Source of the DNA: Ottelia alismoides
Taxonomy: Eukaryota > Streptophyta > Magnoliopsida > Alismatales > Hydrocharitaceae
Direction: 5' to 3'
Length of the DNA: 64,000 bases
Assembly: GCA_037367405.1 (NCBI GenBank)
Contig: JAZKJV010008266.1
Coordinates: 558,001 to 622,000, forward strand
Both the position numbers and the translations under genes were made by a program. Positions 49,525 through 60,065 of the stretch are shown here, piece by piece. Position 1 is the stretch's first letter. The number at the start of each line of letters is the position of its first letter. The notes beneath the pieces are model-generated. The model searched no databases. It was not told the origin of the DNA and worked only from the letters and a program-made list of their open reading frames with translations.

Positions 49525-50137
49525 CCCCCCTATACTTAGCTTGAGCTATGTCCTCATAGATCGGAGAGAAAAGAGAAGACATAACTCGTACTAAGTATAG
49601 ACAAGTCTAAAGAATAAATAAATGAATGAATCAAACGAATGAGAAGTTGACCGTCCCCCCTATACTTAGGATCAAATAATCCTAAGTATAGCAGACTGTA
49701 CACAACGCAGGGAGGGTCAAGGGCGGGAATGAACAGATCGTACTCGGATTGTCTCCCCCTATACTTAGGGTAAGATATCCCTAAGTATAGACATGAAGAG
49801 GAGACAATGGAGAGGACCGAAAAGAATGAAGATACTCGGGGTGCACACCCCCCTATACTTAGGACAAAGTACGTCCTAAGTATGGAAAACTGTCTACAAG
49901 GGCGGCACCTTTTTGATAGATAAAGAAGATAGACAAGGAAAAGAAGAAAAGAAGAAAAGAAGAAAAGAGATGAAGATGGAAGAAGAGATCGTGAGGATGT
50001 ACGCATCACTCCCCCTATACTTAGGGTGAAAGAAGCCCTAAGTATAGGCAACAACAGGAGTAATGACACGAAACGAAGAATGAACACTCGACTCGTCCAC
50101 CCCCCCTATACTTAGGACAAAGTACGTCCTAAGCAAG
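49525..50137 (-). repeat. Element E stem-loop array with polypurine-tract copies
   Basis: Six inverted repeats lie in a row. The arm pairs are 49531-49540 with 49591-49600 (wide loop), 49661-49672 with 49679-49690 (12 bp), 49759-49770 with 49779-49790 (12 bp), 49854-49865 with 49873-49884, 50014-50026 with 50036-50048 (13 bp), and 50107-50118 with 50126-50137. In minus sense each ends CCTAAGTATAGGGGG or a close variant, the element's own polypurine string. Loop and inner-stem bases differ between units while both arms change together, for example GGAT with ATCC and GGAC with GTCC. Confidence 0.92.
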
Positions 50138-50227
50138 GCAGACACGAGACTAGGTGGACGAGTAAAAACGGGAGATAGAAAGAGATGAACAAAGGAGGAT
50201 GTACAACAGAGGTGGATGTACATATGA

Positions 50228-52276
50228 TCAAGAAGGTGGAAAGCAGACCTTCTTGCGAGACCGCTGAGGGATAGATCTAGTGTGGTGTATGTCGACATCG
50301 GGGTCCACAGCGGACGGAGGCCGATCAGGGTCGACACCGTGAAGGCCCTCAGTGGAATCAAAACGGAAAGGGACGAACTGATCGATGGGAGCAGTCTGGC
50401 TCGGTTTTCCCTTGGTGGTCCTATGGTGTGAAGGCACAGACCGGTGAGTGGAAGAAGTACGACTAGGTCCGGCCTTGGAAGTCTCGCCGATATCAAAGTG
50501 AAATGGGAGAAACTCATCATCCTCGGAAGAAGTGTAATCGGAGTCGTCCTGCGAGTCCTCGTCCAGGTCAAAATCAAAAGGAACGAAATCATCTGTGGAA
50601 GTATACGAACTCAGATCGTCCTCAAGACTCTCACCTGAATCCTTGTCTTCAACAAGAGGTCTGAATTTATCAAAATAAATGGCAGCATCATAACCGACCT
50701 CAATCATCTTGACCTGTGAAGGGCCAGGAACGGACTTATCAGTGGAAGTAGTCAAACTAGGTCCGTCCTGTCTAGTCTTACCTGGGTCATTTGTTGCCTT
50801 ATGAGGTCTCTCAAAGTAATGGGAAACATCATAAACATCCTCAATTATCTTGTCATCTGCCCCTTGCTCAAATGGTTTAATCACATAAATACTCTGGATC
50901 TCATCAACACATCGCCACACACCAGGAGGAGGATTAGTGAGGTCCATGCTTTCCGACTTCCTCCCCTTTCGGGGGATTCGTGGGGTCTCATCAGGGATCG
51001 CTAAGGAAGTATCTCTAGTAGCATCAGGTAGGTCACAGGCCTCAAAGTCAGCTATAATCGGTGAAGGTGCATCAGATGCGGGTCTCTGGTCAACTGTGGG
51101 TGCGGTGATCGTCACTTCGCTCTCGTCAACAGGACGGAAGCGAATCTCTCCTGATCCATAGTCAATAACGACCCTCGCAGAGGCGAGAAATGGTCATCCC
51201 AGGATGATTGGAGATGGCTCCCCTATGGAGTTCTCCATGGGCAACACGACAAAATCAACATGATGGCTCGTGCCCTGAATAGAAATGATAGTGTTTTCAA
51301 GGATACCCTTCGGCCTCTTGATAGATCCATCAGCAAACTGAACGATCATCCTGGTCTTCTTGAGAGGCCCTAAGTGAAGAGACTGTACCAGCGAGAAGGG
51401 TAATATGCTAATCTAAGCATCGCCGTCTAGGAGAGTGCGATCACATGTATGGTCAGAGATGGTGCAAGTGATGAAAGGTGTAGCTGTGTTCTTCTTCTTG
51501 GGAATGGGACGGTGTGTGACGGCAAGGGCAGTGGCCATGGTCAAAATATGACGCTCAGATCTGCTCCTCCGCTTTCTCTTCTTGGGAAGAGGAGCAGATA
51601 AATCGGTCATGGCCTGCTGAAGTGGGGCACGGATGATCTCATGAATAGTAGCCACCACTTCGGGTTCAGATAGCATTTTTTTGAATTTTTGGACGTCCTC
51701 CATACAAGGGAGGAAGTCGGAATCAGCATATACACGAGGTATGCCAAGAGCAGCCTGTACAGTGGCATCCTCGGGGTCAAAGGTGGGACTGGGTGTGAAT
51801 GCATGTGTGGTCCAGGGTTCTGGCAAGTGGACTCTCTCCTCAAAACATTGATCAACCAAGTGTCTCCCGAAATCTTTTTGTATTTTTACATTTTTCTCAT
51901 TTTTTTGTATTTTGGGTGATTGCAAGCTCCCATGATCACCTACAAGTGAAGCCGTATTCCCGACGAAAGGAGCATTAATCTGATTCTTCCTCAAGAAAGC
52001 AATATCATCATTCATCAAATCAATGCGCTTTGTCATCCGATTAAAGATATCACTCATAGAGATCGAGGGAGGTGACTCCATCAGGTCAGACTCGGGTGGA
52101 CGTGAAGGTGGAGGTGGATGTGGGTAGAAGTCCGAGTCGTGATAATGTGGCTGAGGTGGGTACGTACAAAAACTAGAAAAAATAGGAGGAGGATCCTCCT
52201 GATAAAAGGGAGGTGGACCGGCTGGAGCGAGCGAGGGGTCCGCAAAGTCCGGATAAAATGCACTCCAGGGGTCCAT
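50228..52276 (-). pseudogene. Element E gag-like/protease/acidic polyprotein frame, two stops
   Basis: One frame of 683 codons runs from the ATG at 52276 to the stop at 50228, interrupted only by TAG (51413-51415) and TGA (51194-51196). Order: residues 1-85 are Pro/Tyr/Asp/Ser-rich; about 85-115 are a short coiled-coil-like segment (SDIFNRMTKRIDLMNDDI); about 116-240 are unassigned and include a basic KKRKRRSRSER stretch; about 270-380 are a retropepsin with LLDGDA where DxGA is expected, QFADGSIKRPKGI, HVDFVVL and SPIILG-PFLASA. The last 295 codons are acidic, with TSTDDFVPFDFD and YTSSEDDEFLPFHFD repeats. No capsid, zinc knuckle or reverse transcriptase is seen. The acidic tail has no family I recognise. 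The position suggests a gag-protease-like polyprotein. Confidence 0.7.
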
Positions 52277-53640
52277 CTCGAAAACAAAAGGAAGTGATTC
52301 GGGGGAGCACGAAGGTCAAGTCAAGAGGGTGAAGAAAAAGGCGCAAATGCGCAGAGGAGATCTAGGACACACAAAAACAATCACAGACAAAAATGAAACA
52401 AGACAAACCCTCAATTCACCTACTCAACTCGGTAGAGATCGTGGAATGCGGTCTTTTAATCTTGTCTGTTTTAGAGTTAGGTGAGAAGTCAAAGAATTTC
52501 ACACACACTTAGGGGGCTTGATGGGATTTGGGCACTAACCTTAGTGTGTGCGCGAGCAAGTAAAACGAAGACAATGAGGGGATTACTCGCCCCAATACAA
52601 GATTTTCCTTTTGATCGGTTTTAGGGTCAAGTAAAATTAGCAGTCCCAATTTTATTGATTATCACTTTTTTGGATTTTTAATGAGAAATGCACGCGCCTA
52701 ACAAGGATTCAATTCCTTTAAGATCCTAGGTTGGCAAAATCAGAGGGAGAGTCGGAAAAGCAATGCAAGCGGCAAATAATGATGGATGCTAAAGCGTAAA
52801 TGCTCACCTTGCCTCCAGCACTCTACATGCAAGGATGCTCAGCAGAATTGAAACCTATCTATATGCAAATGCAAATCCGATGAAATCGCCCTAAGTTTCA
52901 GAAATTGCTATTATCGTGAAGAACCACAAGCTGACCGCCAATCTTCAACCCAAGAGTCCGGTCTAGGCTCACCCCTCCTCTGCTCAACACACTTGAGTTT
53001 AGGAGAAAGCGCTTTGCGGGGAGAGCTCGCGGCGCGACGGGTTGAAGGTGATGATCAACTGTTTCTAATTTGACTAAGTCCAGAATGCGGCTATAGGTGC
53101 ATGAAAAATATTAAGTGTTTGGCCTTAGTCTAACGCAAGCAATCCTAAAACTACGGGCTCAATCACACAAAATAAATAAAATTGAAAAACAAAACAAAAT
53201 AAAAAGAATGCGAGAAAACACGAAAAAGCCGCGAAAAGCACGGCGAGCCCCCAAGTGAACAATCACTTGGAAATTAGGTTCGAATGTCGAAGTGTCCAAG
53301 GGTACCTGTATTATTACAAATATAGGTTACTCTCTCACTTAAATTACAAAAACAAACACAAGGAAATAAATGCAACAACCACTGTGGAGCTCGGTCTACA
53401 AAAATCCTCTTCGTCTCCTCGGTGCTCGGCTGGCAGATGCCGGCTTCACGTGGGTGCGTCAGCGCCTCGAGTGACGCGCCTCCCTCGGTCCGTGGTACCT
53501 CGCACAAAGTCAACAAAGAAGAGGGATTAGACAGCTCAAAAGATATATCAAAAAAAAGGAAAATAAAACAAGCAGAAATAAAAACTGCAAAGGTAGACAA
53601 TTGATCACAACACAACAAAAACCCGAACTGCGCGCTGTTG
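52277..53640 (-). other. Leader of element E
   Basis: About 1.36 kb lies between the primer-binding site and the ORF start. I see no coding frame here. The short frames at 53255-53660 overlap each other on both strands and are not credible. Confidence 0.6.
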
Positions 53641-53659
53641 CTCCCCGGCAACGGCGCCA
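53641..53659 (-). other. Primer-binding site of element E (tRNA-Asp type)
   Basis: The reverse complement is TGGCGCCGTTGCCGGGGAG, complementary to the plant tRNA-Asp 3' end (the family's usual site as I know it), two bases from the LTR end at 53662. Confidence 0.92.
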
Positions 53660-53661
53660 TT

Positions 53662-56600
53662 TGATAAACCCAGAATTAGATCGGTCTTGTGTTCCACACA
53701 AGGCGGGAACACAGTCGAAGTGTCGACCAATCAAAATCTGAATTTAATCAACAATTAACACACACTAAAGATCAATAAATTAGAACTAATGTGGAGTTAA
53801 AATTTATTTTTAACTCTACATAAAAGATGTATAGGTGCAAGTATGTAGAGAGTTCGAACACAGGGAGCAAACAGGGTAGTTCAAAATTAATGCACAAGTG
53901 AGTGTGTGTGTGTGATGTGTCTACACTAAGCAAGCAATCAAAGGAGATCTTTGTGGGTTTTTTAATTTTTAATAATTTTTTTTATTTTAATTTAATTTTT
54001 AGTTTTGTATTTTTATTTTTAATTTCTGATTTTTATAATTTTATATTTTATATATTTTTTTCCTTTTTGAATATTGGAAATTAAAAACAATGTAATGAAA
54101 GGCAACATAAAATATTTATAAAAATGTGCAAAAATAACCAAAAATTCAGAAATGGAATGTTTTTAATATTTTTAGGAATTTTTACTGTTTTTGTGATTTT
54201 TGGGGATTTTTCAAGGTGTTTTTGATATTTTTAATTACTGAAATAAAGTAAAACAGTGAAATAAGTGCTGGCTGTGGATAAAATGGGATTTAAAAATAGC
54301 TACCAGTACTCAAAATTTTTCACACTAATTTTCAAATAAAGCTACTGAAATATGCAACAAACAGGAGCTGAGTTTGTATTTTTTGGAGTTTTCCTTGATT
54401 TTATATATTTTTTTGAAGTTTTAGAGTGTTTTTAAATTTTTAGTGTTTTTCTTTTGAGATTTTTAATGATTTTTGGACTGACACTAAAATAGGATATAAT
54501 AGACACTAGGGAATTTTTTTGGAATTTTTAGAAGTGTTTTAATATTTTTTTTGGCATTTTCTAAGCTAGACAGTACACAAAAAGCATGTTTTTGATTTTT
54601 AATAAATATAAAAACAAAATAAAATCAAAAACTAAAATGATAGCGTCAAAGTACACGTGTCCAGGAGCTTAACCCTTTTTTTGTGGAATTTTTGGATTTA
54701 AAATGATAGTTCAAATAATTCGAGCAAGCATCCAACAATTAACAGGCCTGGCAGGGGTACTTATGCAAAATGTCTAAAAGTCCGGGAGCATGTATGCAGT
54801 TTTCACGCAAAATCTGTACTGAATTTAATAATTTCTGGGCCAAAAACAAATGACAAAACCCGCAAGTCCTTTCCCGCAAAATACCCACCCATGCGCGTGC
54901 AATGCACGCGCCTGGGAAGGGCTAGAGTCTAATATCGCAAAAGTCAGGGGTGTAAAAGCAAAATGGCCAGAAAGTTTTAAACTGCAATGGAACGTTTTGG
55001 AATTAAACTTTAATAAGCAAAACCTCGGGGGCCCCCCTGCAAAATCACCACACCACGTGCCCAATGCACGTGACTGGTGGACCTAGATGCAAAATCACAA
55101 AAGACGGGGGTCTCACTGTAATTTTTACAAAAATATTTTAACGGCAGAAGAATGATTCGGTACTGATTAATTATTACAAAATTGCGCAAGGGTATGGGAG
55201 CAAAATTACCCAGGCGCGCTAATCGCACGGCTGACGGAGTGCCACTTACGCCACGTGGCGCGATCTGAGGGCCCGATGACGGTTCGGCTCCTGTGGTTGT
55301 GATTAGAACTCCCCCGATGATCGGACGGTGGGCACGTGGGGAGATCTGACGGCTCCTGTACTCCACGACGAACGGGCGAAGATCCAACGGCGCTGGGGCT
55401 GCAAGGAAGAACACGCCACGAACTGGTCGATGGCGACTTTCAATCCGCAAAAATCTTGCTACTCCGAGCTGCACCCGTCCCTCTGATTGCTCCAAAAGAT
55501 GCCTGGGGCAATCCTCAAAGTGATGGCGGCTTCAAAATGGCCAAAGAATGACCGGGGCTCCGCTGCTGATCGGCGAAGGAGGACGGCCCCCAGGAGCTTC
55601 GAGCTAGACGCCAATGATCCCTAGGAGGGGTATTTGAGCACTTGGAACCTGCAAAGACGTGAGGAGGTGCGTGGGCAAATTGCCACGCACCTCGAGATGG
55701 CGTAAAGATGCGGGAGGCGGCGAGGGAGAAGCTCGCCGGAGCTTGCTCCGGCGAGGTGGACGCGAAGGCGAGTTGATGGATTTCGAGCGAAGCGAAAATG
55801 GGGAAATGATCCTACAGCTACTACGAGGCTAAAAACGCAAAAGAACTACAGGAAAAACACAAAAGAAAATAGTACCTCAAGCTAGAAGAGCGAGGTTGAC
55901 CTCACGGTGGCTAGGCCGCCGGAGATGGAGGTTGGAACACACCTAGGAGGGGCTGATTGGCACCTCAACGGGTCGGGAGTCGGCCTGCTGTCACCAGGGA
56001 CCCAACGGCGAAGCCTGGAGGTTGATGGCTTTAGCCGAAGGTGGTTCAAAAGGCTATGGAGGTGACTGGGCTGGTTTTGAAGAATGGTTGAGGGGGGCTC
56101 CTTCAGAGGTGTAACGGGCGAGTCAACGATCCTCTGCCCGAGATAATTGCTGGGCGAGCTAGAGGGATCGTAGGTTGACAAAAGTCAAGAAGGCGTCGTC
56201 CTCAAAGGGTGAAAGACAAGCCCGCGAAAAACCCGAGAAGGTGGGCACTTGTGACGGTCCAGAAGGCAAAGGCCTGGGGTCAAGGAGTTGACCCCCGGTC
56301 AACGGATGGCGTGGCCTGATTGGGCCACGTCATCCGCAAAAAGACAAAATAAGAAATGAAATTCTTATAAATTGAATAAAAAATAATAAATGATTTAATT
56401 AATTTTAGGTTATTTAATAAAAAAATATTTATTATTTTATAAAGTATTTTATTCTTATTTTTAATTATTTTTATGAGGTTTATTTTTACAAGTTGCTTTT
56501 ATACCCCTATATAGGTATATTATTCTATATGGTGTATTCTCTTATTTTTATTTTGTATTTTTATTTTTATTATTTTTATTTAGTATTTTCTAAAATTATA

Positions 56601-57496
56601 GAATACTTTTATACACTCAAATATATTTTTTTTTTCTGATTTATTTTGTATATTTAATAAAATAGGAGTATATTTTATATAGATATAAGTACAGGTATAA
56701 TACCTATGTATCAAATATGTATGTATTTTATTTTGAGTTTTATTTACATTTTTATTCTGATTTCAATACACATATTTATTATAAGTAATATTTACAACAT
56801 TATAAAAATATAAAATTATAAAAATAATAAATAAATAATAAATTGAATATTTTAATAAGTACAAATATACAATAGGGGTCCAAAACTCAACTTTCAAACC
56901 GTAGCTCCGCCAAATGCGAAACCACCGCCATTAAATAGCTTATTTTCTTCTATATACAATTAAAGGTGAGTATGTTGCATTTGGAGTTTTCATTTGTGAG
57001 ATACAGGTCTGGGAAGTTGAGATTCTGGATTTTTATTTAGACCATAACTTTTTACCTGTACATTATTTTTCTGTGAAATCAATTTTGTATTTTTATTTAT
57101 AAAATTATCTACAACTTTCATGTACAAAGTTTCTTTATTTGATGAATAAAAAGTGGAACCAAAAATAGGTTCCAAAATGACTAAAGAATGAATAGAATCT
57201 ATAGGCATTTTATCTGTATTTCTGACCTTACCTCCCCCTACTTTATTCCTTATCGACCTATTCATCAAGATGCCTAGGTCTCGGGGGTTTTGGGTCATAA
57301 AATATTTACAATATTTTATTCTTTTTTCTTTACTTTATTTATTCTATAATTTTGGCCTTAATTACAGTATTTTATACACTAATATGATGCACATGCATGA
57401 ATGCTAAGATGATGTATTTAAGGGTATTTACAGGCATTTGCTAGGGTTTTTAGTGCCAAAATGATAGAATAAAGATGATGAAATGTGGATTCATCA
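53662..57496 (-). repeat. 5' LTR of element E
   Basis: This is a direct repeat of 43744-47582. In minus sense it starts TGATGAATCC at 57496 and ends GGGTTTATCA at 53662. The G-box cluster of the other LTR is largely conserved here. Confidence 0.93.
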
Positions 57497-57757
57497 CGCA
57501 CACGTGTGTGTGGTCCTCCATTCCTCCTCTCTACTATTGCTACAAGATCTTGGGGTGTGAACTCATATACAAGACCACCAAAAGTTTAGAAATAATAGAT
57601 GTGGTAATGAACTTTCACCTATAACTTTCCTTTCAAATTTGGGAATTCCTAACTTTCCCTCCAAGTCATTCGGTTTCCCAATTGCAACCAAATTAACTCC
57701 TTTGTAATTGCATAGGCTTTCTAATCAAAAGCCTAATTACATACTTTAAATACAACA
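57497..57757 (-). repeat. Copy B 5' LTR, outer part
   Basis: This continues the LTR interrupted at 43743 and matches 38200-38466. In minus sense the LTR starts TGTTGTATTTAAAG at 57757. Sequence beyond has no match in the window, so this is the outer edge of the Copia array. Confidence 0.85.
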
Positions 57758-58479
57758 TAATCGTGCCACAATCTGATTTCCATTTCAGACGATTGTGGAG
57801 TGATCCAAAACATGTATAGGTCATCACATCTGACGAAGTGTTTTACTTTTATGTTAACGTCAACGAAGGATTTATTTTTTCTAGTAAAATATCCCATTTA
57901 CAGATAATTTAAGTTGCTTCCCGGTGTGGAAAACTTGCCCAGTAGGCCAAATTTTTATCACTCTATGGCAATTTCACTTAATTTACACAACAACTGATAT
58001 TCATTGGAATTTGGATTTCTATCAACATGGTTTCTGATTTATCTTTAGTTGTGCGTCGGGTTTTATAAATAGAAAAGTGCTTTTGTGATCTTATATGCTT
58101 CTATTCGCATATCGCGAATTTTCAAGATCCTTTTGGCTGCATTCAAATGGATAAGTGGTGCTTATTGGTTAATGATTAACACATTTAGTTTTTGAAAATA
58201 GCAGTATTCTTGCTTTATTATTTATTTTATCCTTGTGTTTATGGCTTTTAGTTCAGATTTGGATGGATGAATCATATCTGATTTTTGCCCTCTGTCCTTG
58301 ATCTGTCTAAATTCAAGCGAATAATAATCCAAACAAATGTAGCCTTTTGTTCTTCATTCGAATTTCATTAGAAGGTAGATAATCTTGTGCTATGTGATTT
58401 GCATTTCATACACTAATCTAATCCTTTTCATGCCCCCCGTTATTCACATGATGCATATGAATAAAATTTGTTTTCTTAT
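57758..58479. other. Unassigned flank
   Basis: Outside the nested cluster and before the DUF707 remnant, I see no coding frame, LTR or RNA gene. It may hold intron or 5' flank of the neighbouring pseudogene. Confidence 0.4.
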
Positions 58480-59590
58480 GAAAGATCTGGTCATCAAGCC
58501 AAAGTATCTGGTGACATTTACGGTGGGCGTTGGACTGATGAATAACATTGATGCTGCTGTTAAAAAGGTTACCAACATTTTACATTGGTACCTGTAATAG
58601 TTAATTCTCATTCAATTTCAGTGTCAAGCCAGTAAATTCTTAGCTAATTAATTTTATTCAGAAATCCTTGAAATGTAAGTGATAATTAAAGAACTTGTTA
58701 GATTTGTTATATATTAGATTCCACTGAAGAGTGCACTTCATTATACAGTTTTCATAGAATTTCATAATTATGTTGTTCCATTATGATGGCAAAACCAATG
58801 AATGGGATGGATTTGAATGGTCAAATGGGTGATCTACCTGAATGCTCTTAAACAAACTAAATGGTGAGGATTTTTTTCACGATTTTGCTGAAGTGAACTT
58901 TCTGGCAATCTATGATAATGACTGGAATCCCTATCTCCTGAAACAAGGTGGTTTGCAAAGCGGTTCTTGCATCCTGACATTGATATGAATACATATTCAT
59001 ATGGGATGGAGATCTTGGACTTCAACATTTTGATGGAGAAGAGTGAGTATTGTTGTACCAACATCGTGATTCCACTGGATAAGTTGAAGGCAATGCTCTA
59101 AAGCAGAAATATTTTATTCATCCAGGTACATAAGAATTGTGAAGAAACATGGACTATAGATACCATAGCTTGGTTTGGATTCAGCGGAGTCTCGTAGAGG
59201 GCTAGTTAGGCGGATGGAGAAAAAAAGAGGTGACCACTAGGTTCACAAGTGAGCGACTCCATCCACACATAATCGTGTCGTGTCCCCTTTTATCTGATTT
59301 GCATGTATAAATATGTTCCTTTTAATGCAGGAAAACAAATGAGATTCCTGGTCATTGTAAAGATCCTCATCTACCTCCATGTGTTGCGTATGTGTTTCTT
59401 TTTGTTTTCCTTGATCGATGTCGTTTTGAGCATACCATTATAGTCACGTACGCCTTTGCATTCAACAGATTTGTTGAGATTATTGCTCCTCACAAATATC
59501 GTTTTTAACTATCTAATTATATGTTTACTTACAGATTTTATTTACACAGAATGACTTAGTTCATGGACACTCAGGAGATACGTGGAGGTA
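58480..59590 (+). pseudogene. DUF707-family gene remnant with introns
   Basis: Exon-like blocks match the plant DUF707 family (some members are annotated as lysine-ketoglutarate-reductase trans-splicing related; function uncertain). They are about 58480-58567 (KDLVIKPKYLVTFTVG, donor GT), 58758-58863 (MLFHYDGKTNEWDGFEWS, then ALKQTKW), 58948-59041 (WFAKRFLHPDI, then IFIWDGDLGLQHFDGEE), 59126-59248 (IRIVKKHGL, LGLDSAESRRGLVRRMEKKR), 59331-59387 (KDPHLPPCVA), 59469 onward (FVEIIAP) and about 59545-59590 (QNDLVHG). GT/AG borders fit most joins, so this is not a processed copy. Three stops in the 59126 exon and frameshifts in two others make it non-functional. The N- and C-terminal parts are missing. 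Confidence 0.8.
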
Positions 59591-60065
59591 ATTAAATTTT
59601 TACACTTGTGGTGTTAATTCTTGACTAAGCCAAGCTAATCCAGGGATGAGGGGCAACAGAGGAGGGGATCAGAGCTTTGGGTGCGTGGGGGCAATATATG
59701 TTTGTAGTAGTAGTGTTGCATTTCCACTCCTGTTGACTGCTCTGGTGTCTTTTCAACATCCTTTAGATGTGGCTCACGCTGATGGATTTGCTGATCGGCC
59801 AAATACTGCCGTTGTGACTGCAGCTTCAACACCTCCATGCGATCTTTTCATCTATTTTTTGTTGTCGTTGCTGTTTCCATGAGATATCTTCAGTCTCTGC
59901 CACGTAAATACCAAGGCATGTGACCTGAAGGAATCATTTTCATAGCATACCTTATAAGGATATATATTGAATGAATCCAAGGACACCAAGTAGGTTCCCC
60001 ATCATGCTTGTTGAGATCTACGTTAGCACTATCAGGATTTCAAGAGATTTACATTAGCATTATCA
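59591..60065. other. Unassigned spacer with a 31-bp-spaced duplication
   Basis: No recognised gene is present. A Gln-rich open frame lies on the minus strand (59838-59635) and a plus frame covers the same bases; neither has a family I know. A direct duplication (60013-60034 and 60044-60065, 22 bp with four differences) ends exactly where reverse transcriptase homology begins. Confidence 0.4.

Larger units (their letters stand above)
43744..57496 (-). mobile_element. Element E: non-autonomous long-LTR Ty3-type (Athila/Tat-like) retrotransposon
   Basis: LTRs of about 3.84 kb (43744-47582 as 3' and 53662-57496 as 5', both minus sense) flank 6.08 kb of internal sequence. A perfect 5-bp target duplication CGCAC lies at 43739-43743 and 57497-57501. 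The primer-binding site is at 53641-53659 and the polypurine tract at 47583-47595. The LTRs are nearly identical, so the insertion is recent compared with D. The internal region encodes a capsid-less gag-like domain, a retropepsin remnant and an acidic tail in one frame, followed by a stem-loop array. Reverse transcriptase, RNase H and integrase are absent. Confidence 0.95.

Noticed and set aside
49525..50137. Regularly spaced repeats resembling a CRISPR array
   Set aside because: The repeats are imperfect palindromes with uneven spacing inside a plant retroelement, and each contains the polypurine string. There are no cas genes and no uniform spacers.
49554..50592. Minus-strand ORFs of 177 and 184 codons
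   Set aside because: They run through the hairpin array and overlap the acidic ORF in another frame. Their Leu/Ser/Tyr-rich composition comes from the repeated TATACTTAGG words.
53641..53659. A tRNA gene suggested by a tRNA-like 3' end
   Set aside because: Only the 19-base primer-binding complement is present, next to an LTR end. There is no cloverleaf or A/B box.
59635..59882. Gln-rich ORF on the minus strand and an overlapping plus ORF with a hydrophobic tail
   Set aside because: No recognisable family, overlapping frames on both strands, and it sits in a decayed spacer. Kept only as unassigned sequence.
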